Assembly (NCBI RefSeq): GCF_008831285.2
Contig: NC_045149.1
Span: 2,718,500-2,782,499, forward strand
DNA from: Nymphaea colorata
Lineage: Eukaryota > Streptophyta > Magnoliopsida > Nymphaeales > Nymphaeaceae
Direction: 5' to 3'
Length of the DNA: 64,000 nucleotides
The position numbers and the translations under genes are program-made. The notes under the pieces were generated by a model. That model worked only from the letters and a program-made list of their open reading frames with translations. It was not told the origin of the DNA and searched no databases. Of the stretch, positions 11,433-20,608 are shown piece by piece (within the stretch, counting starts at the first letter, position 1; each line of letters opens with the position of its first letter).

Positions 11433-13255
11433 GTCGACACTACTCATCGACACCTTCTTGAGGCAATGACATGTGCCTCAATGATTTTGTTTTATGTTTG
11501 TTTGGATCGTAAAGGTAACTAGTAGAAATGTTATCTTTGCTTATGTCTGTAGGTACACCAGGCACGTCCCGTCGACCTTGAGCGACCAAATTCGAAGCTC
11601 GAGGCATTTTGAAATGTTTTGTGAGCGCGCCACAGGTATGGCAGCATTCCAGGCAAATCCATGCCTGGGCGAATGTGTGAATGTGTGTTCCTAGGATCGT
11701 GGAATCCTATGATTTTGATGTGATTGATAGATTGTTTTGTGAACGAATGTGTGTATGCATGCAAATGGTTTGATTCATGATATGATTTGTTTTGAAAGGC
11801 TATTAGAAGCATGTTTTGAAAATGTTACACATTTGCATGTGCATGCTAGAATTGATAATTGTTTAGGACAGATGAGATAGGGTATCGAGTCGAGTGTCTC
11901 CTCGATCCCAATTCTGCATTAGAAAGCATTCTATAATGATAACTGCATAGGGCAGCTACGAGCCAATCACAGATCGAGACTACTCTCTGTGGTTTGGCTA
12001 AGGTTTTCAAAGATGTGATTGCTGTAATAATTGATGTGAATGTTGTGTTTGGTTGCATGCACATTGTCATGAGCAGTGATGCAAATGAATGATTTGGATG
12101 ATAGTTGTACCTGTATTGCTATGATGGCTAGCTAAGAAATCAAATTATACATGTAGCCCTCATGTGGAGGCATTTGGAGGAATGGGTGCACTCGAGAAGT
12201 GAACCAACCTCATGAGCTAGCTGGTCATTTTGTGACTGTATTTCAATAATGTTGACTAAGAATGAATAAGAGATGAGAGGCTAATGAGTTGTGGCATTAT
12301 GTTTGGGAGACGTCCCGCTTTCGCCACTGGTTTCGCCTGTTCGGAGCGCAGGCGGTGCAAGGCCCTAGGGTACTGTTGTGTGTTGTGCTTGGAGTGTTGG
12401 GCTCCCGCCTTCCTAACCTGGGTGTCCTAGGGAAGGCTGAGTATCTCTCTATGGAATTCACACACCCATGGATGAGTGCTCTACCACTGCAGCGGATGAA
12501 TGGATCTATATCTTTATGGGCCACCACGAGGGTTGTCTCTCGGCTATGGGCCGCCCATAGTGTGCACGTGCCTGTGTTTGCACCCACAGGAACTGTCAAT
12601 TCACTAAAGCTAATGAAAATGAAAGGATGTGATTGAAATGTGTGTGAACGAATGTATGTGATTGATGGGCATGTGAATGTTATGAATGAAATGAAATGTT
12701 TAAGCATGTCTTGCTTGTGATTGAGATTGTTACTGTGGCCCTTGAGTGGCCTTTTCATGTCGTGGTCTATGTTAGGAGTTTTCTTGGCAAATGATGTGCC
12801 TATGCCCTGACACGACATGACGATAGATTGTTTTATGATATTGAGCCCTACCTAAGAGGGTTTGGAATTTTCCTGGCTTGTTGCCGTCTACGAAGGCTAA
12901 GCCTTCTGTTGTTTCATTTTTTTCAGGTTTTGGTGGACCAAAGGCAGCAGGTTGAGCAGATGGTTTTACTCACGTCCTACTGGGGAGGTTTTGGGTCTTT
13001 TGTAGCGTCGGCGCGTCTTATTTTGATTGTATTGGTGTCTTGTTTTAGTTAGACATCAATTCTATGTTTTGGGGCATTTTTGTCGTACACTTAAATGTGA
13101 TTTTGTATGAATCAAAATTGTTATATGAATGAAAGTTCGCCCCATCGTCTTGAATGGCATAGCTTCATCTTTTGAATCGTTGTGTCGTCACACCTCAATG
13201 CTTTATGTTAAGAAAAAAAAATATGTTTGCGGGTCAAAAAGGTTGGGGTGTGACA
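11433..13255 (+). repeat. 3' LTR of the younger gypsy element, 5'-truncated
   Basis: From about 11433 the sequence matches the old solo LTR from about 13735 (shared blocks include TTCGAAGCTCGAGG, GTGCATGCTAGAATT-like text and GATGGCTAGCTAAGA). From 12640 it matches the end of the 5' LTR almost exactly. The U3 start is missing, removed by the same deletion that took integrase. It ends GGGGTGTGACA, followed by the target duplication AATTG. Confidence 0.75.
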
Positions 13256-14886
13256 AATTGTCACGGTTGGTTGGAATTGCAGCTTGGGAAACATGTTTTT
13301 TCCCTCATAACAGTGAATAGAAGGCATTGGAGGTGATGACAAGATTTAATTATAGTCGTTTGAGGATCAGTCGAGTGATTGAGGTGGCTCTGAGAACACT
13401 CCAGTAGTTAGGACTCTAAGAGTGGGGTGAACAAGGCCTAATCGACTCTAAATTGTGCAATATTATCTATTAGTGCATGTACAATTATTATTTGAGCATG
13501 CTAAACTCACGATTGGAGGATTTAGAATGCACGTTAGTGACTTTGCTATTTTGAAAAAAAGTCTAGGATCGTTACAGATGAACGACGATATATGCATATG
13601 ATTATCTTTTTAGCATGGTGACACTAATAATTGAAGTGGTTTAGAAGCATGATAAAGATTTTGATGTTGGTGAAGGTGTAGAGCTATTTTGGCGAACTCT
13701 CTATTGTTGATGTGCATACTACGTCACTTGTTAGGAGTCACTTTTTAGGAAAGAGACCAATTAGAGGGCTTTATAAGCCAATGTTACCCGTCAGCACCTC
13801 TTAAGGTGATGACCTATACCTTAATGATTTTATTTCATACTTGTATAGATTGTAACTTATTTTGATTATGTTTACAAGTACACTGAACACGTTGAGTAAA
13901 CATTGAGCGACAAGATTCGAAGCTCGAGGAATTTTGGGTATTTTGACAATGCGCGACAGGTGTTGTGGCATTCCAAGCAAATCCCTACTTGAGGGCCAAA
14001 TTTAGAGTGCATGCTTTTCAGGATCGTAGGATCCTATGTTGTGTTTGTAAATGATGTGTGTGCTATAAGTACTTATTGCTACATGAATGTATGCATATGC
14101 TTGATGACTATGAGATTAGTTGAATGTTTTTAAACTACTACGCAATGACATATGCAACAATTAACTGCTTAGAGTAGATTAGGCAGGATATTGAGTCCAG
14201 TATCTCTTCGACCCTGATTGTGCATTAGAAAGCATCATAGAATGATAATTACATAGGACAACTATGAACCAATCACGGATCGAGACTACTTTCTGTAGTT
14301 TTGTTAAGTTTTATAAGATGTGATTGATGTGTTTAATTGATATGAATGTTGCAATATGTTTCGTATGTACATGATGCAATTGAATGAATTTGAAGAGTAG
14401 TTGCACCCGTAAAGTTATGATGGCTAGCTAAGAGTGTTGACTATATGTGTAGCCTTCGTGTGGAGGCATTTGGAGGTGTGGGTGCACTCATGAAGTCAAC
14501 CAACCACATGTGCTAGCTAGTCATTTTGTTGCCATATTGCGAAGGCTAAGCCTTCTATTATTTACTTTTTCAGGTTTTACCGAACTTAGGATAGCAGGTT
14601 GGTTAGATAGTTCAACTCACATTTTACTCAGGAGATTATAGGTTCATTATAGTGTCGGCGCATCATGTTTGGGTCTCATTGATGTCTTGTTTGGTTAGAC
14701 ATCAATGTTGTTGTTTTGGAGCATTTTTGTCATGTGTTAGTAAGAAATATAAAGTGAATTTTGTACGAATTGAATTTACTATATAATAAAAAGTTTGTTT
14801 CATTGTCTTTTGATATGCATAGCTACTTTTGAATTGTTGTATCATCACACTAGAAATATTGAGGGGTAAAAAGGTTGGGTATGACA

Positions 14887-15476
14887 ATACTAGAAAATAA
14901 TTTTCATCCATTAGAAATTGCACATGGTAATAAAATGAACGTCAATAGTTCAAATTTACTATTATCAATTTGATTGTTTAATTGATAAAACACATATTGT
15001 TGATTATGAAATAGGTAAATATTATCTTACCGATGTTGGATACCCAAATATTGTCGGATTATTAACTCCATATAAAAGATGTCGGTACTCTATCAACATT
15101 TAATATATTTGGATCTAGGCAAATTGAGACAAAAGAAAATTGTACAACTATAAACACTCATCTTTGCACACTAATGTGGAGAGAGTGTTTGGTTTGCTTA
15201 AGGCAAGGTTTCCAATTTTGAAGAATCATGTATGAGATCCAATATCCACTCAAGTTAAAATTTTACAAGCAACATGTTTTCTTTATAATTTTACAATCAA
15301 CCACAATTCAAATGCTAAACAAATTGATAATATAAATGATAGTGAAATAAGTGAAATTATAAATGATGATGAAAATACTGAACAAACGCAAATACGTGAT
15401 AGCAACAATAAACTTCGTGAGCAAATTACTTCAACTATGTGGAATGATTATGTTTCAAGTAATATACTCATTGTCT
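14887..15476 (+). pseudogene. PIF/Harbinger transposase, 3' part
   Basis: This is the continuation of the transposase broken at 5568. The second catalytic block IGKYYLTDVGYPNIVG lies near 15010-15060, and the third, VERVFGLLKARFPIL, near 15175-15225. The two D residues here and upstream, with this E, make up the DDE triad of the family. A C-terminal region with NYVSS-like ending and a stop near 15476 completes it. Two stops or frameshifts occur between the blocks. Together with 4880-5568 it shows that one transposase was split by 9.3 kb of gypsy DNA. Confidence 0.75.
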
Positions 15477-15639
15477 AACTTTCTCATTATATTATATGTC
15501 ATTGTTTTAATTATACTTGATTATTTTAATATTTTATGGTGATAATCTAATTATTTGTTTGTCTTTTTAATTTCTAAAATGCAGGAACCTGATGGTGATG
15601 TCTCTTCTAAAGTATTACATGGTTTCGACGAGAAGAGTA

Positions 15640-15833
15640 GTGTGTAGGACAAAAAGCTAGTTATCTAGCGAGTTGTCATTGCAACGAGTCCAGTTTGTTG
15701 CAACTCGAACTCGACTCACTTATTATTTTAAGTTTAAGTGTAAGCTCGAACTCCCTTGTTTATAAACAAGTTGAGCTCAAACAGAGCTTTTCGAGCGAGT
15801 TGGAGTCGAGCCCAACATTGTGCAACCTTACCT
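15640..15833. repeat. Fragment of a hAT-like element with GAGCTCGA-type repeats
   Basis: This short stretch is rich in ACTCGAACTCGACTC and GAGTCGAGC motifs and ends GAGTCGAGCCCAACATTG with TGTGCAACCTTA after it. That resembles the right end of the larger hAT element at 16300-20075 (TGTGCACCCCTA). The left boundary and target duplication are not clear. Confidence 0.4.
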
Positions 15834-16299
15834 GTATAGTGGATGAATTAGACCTAAATGGTGGACGAATTAGACCTCCATGGTGGACAAGTCAGATGTT
15901 CACATTTTTAGTTTTGGACTAATATTCAAATACAAATAAAAAAAAAGTCTATATTATATCTAACTCCAATTTTAAAATTCATAATATGAATCTGATCCAA
16001 ATTCGACTTTTTTTTTTTGCATCCAAATCTAAATTCAACTTCAAAATATAGAATCAGATCCAAAATACATTATGATATATCAGAGAACTGCTTTCTAAAG
16101 TAAATGGACATTGAATACATAATATTTATTTGAAACTAAGCTGAATCCAAATCTGAATCTGATAAGGTATTTGCTTAAAACAAACTATCAATCCAAATAT
16201 TTTCATATCTCATTTCTTAGATCTAAATCTAATCTGATTTATTAATTGTCATCCTAAATATTTTTCTATATCTGGATTGATAAGGTATTGAGTCTGAAT
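15834..16299. other. Spacer, no gene recognised
   Basis: AT-rich sequence between the Harbinger/hAT fragments and the large hAT element. It ends with GTCTGAAT, one copy of that element's target duplication. No motif of interest was seen. Confidence 0.5.
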
Positions 16300-16309
16300 T
16301 AGGGCTGAA

Positions 16310-16570
16310 CATGAGCCGAGTCGAGCCTGAGCTCGGTCAGCTCGAACTCGGCTCGACTAAGTAAGACACGAGCTCGACTCGGCTCGAGCTCGAATATAGC
16401 TCGACTATCCTGGCTCGAACTCGACTCGATAGTCACTTGTCGAGCTCAAGCTCGACTCGATTAAGCTCGATAAGCTCGTTTAACTACTCATCCTTACTTG
16501 TTGAGCTCGAGCTCGATTAAGGCTCGATAAACTGGTTTGGTACTCATCCTTATCGAGCTCGATTAAGGCT
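16310..16570. repeat. Left subterminal repeats of the hAT element
   Basis: Many overlapping copies of GAGCTCGA, GACTCGGCTCGAGC and GCTCGAACTCG in both orientations. The matching set at the right end is at 19917-20060. Such arrays near the ends are typical transposase binding regions in hAT elements. Confidence 0.7.
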
Positions 16571-16872
16571 CAATTAACTTGTTACCAAGGAAATCAAATG
16601 TCTCATTAATGTTTATCCTCATAATTATTTTTTGCCTATGATTTCTTGAAAAAACTTCAACTTAAAAAAATAATAATAATAAGAGGTCCTATTTGAGTTG
16701 ACAAAATAATAAGAGGTCCTAAAATAATATGAAATTCAAAATCCACCAGGAACTCCAACTGGTACTCCACTCTGCTCACCAATTACTGTTCAAGCGAAGC
16801 TTTTTCAAATATTCAACAATTCGACAAAAATAATTCCACCCCTAGAATGTTTTCTCAGACCAGCCTGTGAAT

Positions 16873-17214
16873 CTACATGAACAAGTTAGGCCTGGAAGCC
16901 TTGAACGTGGTCTTCAACTTTCTGGTGGGTGACCTGACCTTCTTATACACCAACGGGAACTTAATTTTAGAATCATTAAATTGTTTGGTGCTCTCTCTCT
17001 TGCAAAGTTTGGCAGGCACAGTTGCAGTTTTGATTATTTGGATGCGTGGGAACCCCACACGATGACGAGAAGCCATCTCATCATACATCTGTTCTACAAC
17101 TCCATTGGGTGTAGTATCTCGGTACTCCTTGTACATGTTATGGTACCCAGTCCTGCTTTGATACCTCAACCAGATCCCGTAGTTCTTAATTTTTGTTGGA
17201 TTCTTCTCAAAAAT
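16873..17214 (-). pseudogene. RPL18A: Captured last exon of ribosomal protein eL20 (RPL18A)
   Basis: The exon reads [20 protein letters not shown] at its start and ends with [11 protein letters not shown] and a TAG stop at 16873-16875. This is the C-terminal 113 residues or so of cytosolic 60S ribosomal protein eL20 (L18a), about 178 residues long in plants. It is open, without stops. On the upstream side (17215 and higher) lies a good intron acceptor, TTACAG, at the place where plant RPL18A genes have an intron; the N-terminal exons are absent. Being a genomic piece with intron edge and 3' flank, it was captured as DNA, not from mRNA. A 39-bp tandem duplication (17227-17304) lies in the retained intron edge. 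It could be a terminal exon of a chimeric transcript with 19306-19663. Confidence 0.85.
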
Positions 17215-17226
17215 CTGTAAGGCCAT

Positions 17227-17304
17227 AGGAGAGCAACTTCAGTCCTTTGTGATAAATATAGTTGGAGGAGAGCAACTTCAGTCCTTTGTGATAAATATAG
17301 TTGG
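17227..17304. repeat. 39-bp tandem duplication beside the captured exon
   Basis: Two exact or nearly exact copies (17227-17265 and 17266-17304) of a unit containing GAGAGCAACTTCAGTCC. They sit just upstream, on the - strand, of the intron acceptor of the RPL18A exon. Confidence 0.9.
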
Positions 17305-19305
17305 GGTAGCACCCAAAAGGAAAAAAGAGAAAGACAAGTAAACAGTTCAACTTCAAAGGACTCCAAAAAGTAGGTGACGTAGCTGCCACAAAGTAGCAAT
17401 TGATAAACAATATAGGGAAATGCTACACAGGATACTGTAGATATAGTGTCAGTCAAGTAGCATATACATGTGAAATCACATCTTGATACCAACTCGATCA
17501 TCACAACAATAATGGATCAAAAACCTTTTTAAAAGGTTCATCCGTTCAGCACTGACATAAAGTAACAATCAAACCATCAAAGCACGTTCTTGAAGCTCCA
17601 TAGTTCGAGCGATGGACACAGAATAGACAACTCAAAACTTTCTTGACAGTCTAGAGTTTCAATGCATTTTCCACTCCAAATATAATATATGGATAATATT
17701 AAAGACTGTCAGGAGAAACCCACCTATTGCATTTGAAAATTTGACCATATCTAGTGTGTAGACAATTATCAGACTATACATCGGTTACTTGTTCTGTTCA
17801 ACTATACATTTGATACTCTCAGATTCATTGGTTATTTGTTCTAGTTAACTGCACATATGATACTTTCAGATTCTTAGCTCATAACAGGTAATCACACTAA
17901 ATAACTTTGGCAACGTAGATTTTTTTTTTCACTACAGATGTCTCCACAATTTATCAACACATTTATCTTGTCAACTACACTTATGCTACTAGACATTTTC
18001 ATGTCACACAGTTTAAGCATATATAGAATAGGTGCTGTCCCAGAAGCATTAAAAGTTAAAACAGTGAAAGTGCAGACAGAAGCAACTAGTGCAATCAAGG
18101 AATACAGACTCAAATAGTAATCCAGCTTATTTATATTCTAAGTGAAAGATATTGACAAAAAGGATCCAGTTTATGGGTAGAAATTTTGTTCAAGTTTTCA
18201 AAAATGAAAAATACCTTTAAATTTCAGTCAAATTTTAAGTTCTCTAGAAAGGTCAGTGAAGTTACAGTATGAGAGAGAAAAGAAAAACACCTTCACCACA
18301 CACTTCAATCTCACATCAAACATAGTAGTCATGTTTTGCAATGCAAGTCCGTTAAAACAACATGAACAAAGCAAATAACTTCATGTGGCAGGATGTGGGT
18401 TCCAGCATTATATCCTTGAATCTATGTCCCATGGGCAATGGAAAGAAGGGAGTTGCGCACACACATCAACACAGCTGGACAATGGTGCACGTTGTGGACA
18501 TGGCAAAATATATTTTGGTTTTACTAGTTTACTACATTCAATGAAAATTATATATACATATACAATAAAAAATTGAATTAACATGTTATTAAGTAAAATT
18601 ATTTAAGTAAGAAACCTCATCAGTAACCAAGAAATAAGATACCATTTCTGAAGAAAACACATCTACTACACCAGATCAGGAAGGTACTCGTTAAGCAACT
18701 ACTAAAGGTACTAATTTTTAATGTAACTCCTATATATATATATATATTTTACTGATTAATATAATATTGCAGTTATTTAAACATGTAGAATCTAGTTGAT
18801 GAAAAGTAGGAAACATGTAGAATCTACTAAACTGAATGATATGGACTGTGCTTCAAATGTTAGAAATCGGTAGTCTTACTGATCACACTGAAGAGTGAAG
18901 ACAAAGTTAGTAATCGTTAATAATAACAACAATTATAACAACACTAAAAACCACAAAAAAAAGGTTCCAGAAAATGAAACCAAAAGCTTGACCGTCTCAT
19001 TTCAACATTTCAACATTTCTTGCACTGACTAAGCATTTAATCACAAAATTGGCCAACAGACAGAATTCCAACAGAAGGCCATAAAACAAGTCGATCAAGA
19101 GTCTACAACACGAAAATTTTCGTGCATTGCCTTATGCATTTCTAGTACATATGAACTCATGAGATTCATCCTAAATACCTTGGAAGAAAATCAAGAGGCA
19201 AGAAAGAAATCACCTACAAAGTAATTTGGGTATTCTCTTAGAGTTCCTTCGCTCACATACCTCTAACAATAAGCATCATAAAACGAAAACGAAGCACCAA
19301 CATAC

Positions 19306-19663
19306 CTCTACCGATAGCACCGACCCATATGGCTTGAACAATTCCGATAGCTCAGCAACGTCAGTACTTTCAGGGAGATTGCAGACATAGAGTTTAAATG
19401 GTCGAGATTCTCTTGGTAATGCCTCCTCCACGGTCTCTGGCATCGATTCCTCAGGCACCGATGTTTCCACCGTCGATTTCTCCTCAACGACAGCTAGAAT
19501 CTTGGACAGCCTCTTAATATTAATAACGGGAAAGACAATAAGGGAGTATTGAGAGCTGAATGAAGTAGACTGTCGGGCTGAGGATGCGAAGATAGTGGGC
19601 GGAAGAGAGGGGCAAGAGGAAGATGACAACCTAAGGAAACCACGAGATGACGGGTTGGGGTAG
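19306..19663 (-). pseudogene. Captured first-exon fragment of a chloroplast ribonucleoprotein (RRM protein)
   Basis: The open frame has a Ser/Pro-rich, transit-peptide-like N-terminus (RGFLRLSSSSCPSLPPTIFA), an acidic linker (VVEEKSTVETSVPEESMPE) and the start of an RNA-recognition motif: FKLYVCNLPESTDVAELSEL, then FKPYGSVLSVE. RNP2 is LYVCNL. These are the features of nucleus-encoded chloroplast RNPs (cp28/cp31/PSRP-2 group), which bind plastid RNA. The frame ends at a strong splice donor GAG/GTATGTTGG (boundary 19306/19305) in phase 0. No ATG is seen in frame before an upstream stop, so the start codon was not captured or has been lost. The rest of the RRM is not found in the element. Confidence 0.7.
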
Positions 19664-19680
19664 AGGGAATGGCTTCTAGT

Positions 19681-19916
19681 TTAGGTTAGGAGCAAAGAGC
19701 ACAGGCGGAGGTATGCGAGCGGCGGAGAAGAGCACAAGCAGGGCGGCAGGAGCGCAGAGCACAGGCGGAGAACGAGAGAAGAGAAGGAGAACTGAGAGAG
19801 GGAGAGTCGAAGTAGGAGAGAGAGGGAGAATGAAAAAAGGAAACCCTGAAGTGAAAAAGACTTTCTTGCCTGTGAAAAGCTTTTGAACCAGTTTTTTTTT
19901 AAAACCGGTTCATTAA
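19681..19916. other. Purine/pyrimidine-rich stretch inside the hAT element
   Basis: G/A-rich on the + strand (C/T-rich on -), upstream of the RNP fragment on the - strand. It could be a captured 5' UTR or promoter. The open frame across it is low-complexity and not taken as a gene. Confidence 0.35.
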
Positions 19917-20329
19917 CTAATCGAGCCGAGCCGAGCTTTAACGAGCCCACTTGAGTGAACTCGAACTCGACTCAAACGAATCGACTCCTTAACGACTCCT
20001 TAACTTGAGTTTCGTTTAATGAAATAAGTAGCTCAAACTCGCTTACGAGTCGAGCTCCAGCGTTGTGCACCCCTAGTCTGAATCTAATCAAATCCATTAA
20101 CGTCCCTAAATTCAATCAGAACAGAGTTCTATTCCCGAGACAACCCCTATTTAGAGGAATCAAATGTGTGGATTGGGCGGATCCAGAAACCAGTTGGGTG
20201 GGTCCGGCGAGAGCGGGCCCAGAGCACACCTCTGCTAACTGCCGTTCGCCCGTCTCTCACTTGGTTAGCTTTCCGCGCACTCTGACGCCTTCCCGCCCGT
20301 CCGACTAGGAGAGCGCGCCAGCTAAGCGC

Positions 20330-20361
20330 CACGTGTCCTCTGACACGTGATTGTCCACGTG
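20330..20361 (+). promoter_or_regulatory. Cluster of three G-boxes (CACGTG)
   Basis: CACGTG occurs at 20330-20335, 20344-20349 and 20356-20361, each in an ABRE-like setting (CCACGTGTC, ACACGTGA, CCACGTGG). G-boxes bind bZIP and bHLH factors such as ABF, HY5 and PIF proteins. The cluster lies 22 bp upstream of the TATA box of the RCC1 gene, so control by abscisic acid, light or cold is plausible. The factor is not shown by the sequence. Confidence 0.7.
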
Positions 20362-20382
20362 GACACCTCCACCGCCCCGAAA

Positions 20383-20389
20383 TATATAT
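20383..20389 (+). promoter_or_regulatory. TATA box of the RCC1-repeat gene
   Basis: TATATAT lies in AAATATATATGG, 22 bp after the last G-box and 220 bp before the ATG at 20609. A transcription start near 20415-20425 would leave a 5' leader of about 190 bp. That leader contains a (CT)n run at 20483-20524, common in plant 5' UTRs. Confidence 0.6.
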
Positions 20390-20608
20390 GGCGAAGAACT
20401 TCAACGCCCTGGAGAGGCTTCTGGAGGCTTCCTTTTTTTCCCCACCAACGCCTCCCAGAAGACGCTTCTGGAGACTTCCTTCCCTTCTTCTATCTCTTTC
20501 TCTTTCTCTCTCTCTCTCTCTTTGTCTGTGGGTGGCGGCGGTTCTGGAGGGCTTAGGAGTCGGAAAGAAAGCTGCTGAAGCGAAAGGAGTGTTTGGATTT
20601 GCTGGAAA

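Larger units (their letters stand above)
6349..13255 (+). mobile_element. Younger Ty3/gypsy element nested in the old LTR
   Basis: It begins TGTAATGCTTGGCAT and ends GGGGTGTGACA. The 5-bp target duplication AATTG is exact (6344-6348 and 13256-13260). The order is 5' LTR, tRNA-Met primer site, gag, protease, reverse transcriptase, RNase H, then a jump straight into the middle of the 3' LTR. Integrase, any chromodomain and the first part of the 3' LTR are missing, so an internal deletion removed them after or during insertion. The pol sequence resembles the chromovirus branch of plant gypsy elements. Confidence 0.85.
5569..14886 (+). mobile_element. Old Ty3/gypsy solo LTR (split by a younger gypsy copy)
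   Basis: The LTR starts TGTAACGTTCAG at 5569, directly after the broken transposase, and ends GGTATGACA at 14886, directly before it resumes. Its own sequence is 5569-6348 plus 13261-14886, about 2.4 kb. The start matches the start of the younger element at 6349 (same TGTAA.G..CAT and GGTCCAGACC blocks), and its later part matches the younger LTRs base for base over long stretches. No internal region belongs to it, so it looks like a solo LTR. I could not find a matching 5-bp target duplication at its ends, which fits its age. Confidence 0.65.
16300..20075. mobile_element. Gene-carrying non-autonomous hAT element (Pack-type)
   Basis: The ends are TAGGGCTGAACA (16300-16311) and TGTGCACCCCTA (20064-20075), imperfect inverted repeats. 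The 8-bp target duplication GTCTGAAT is exact (16292-16299 and 20076-20083), as expected of hAT elements. Both ends carry dense subterminal repeats of the type GAGCTCGA / GACTCGAGC (16310-16570 and 19917-20060), where hAT transposases usually bind. No transposase is inside. Instead the 3.8 kb holds, both on the - strand, a chloroplast RNP gene fragment (19306-19663) and the last exon of RPL18A with its 3' flank (16873-17214). It lies about 250 bp upstream of the RCC1 promoter's G-boxes. A related 1.1-kb element is at 59985-61046. Confidence 0.8.

Noticed and set aside
16310-16570. Dense GAGCTC palindromes as a possible regulatory or origin region
   Set aside because: The same repeats occur at the other end (19917-20060) and in the 59985-61046 element, so they are hAT subterminal repeats.
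19681-19950. 89-codon Ser/Leu-rich open frame on the - strand
   Set aside because: It is the translation of an A/G-rich stretch plus the subterminal repeats of the hAT element; not a protein gene.
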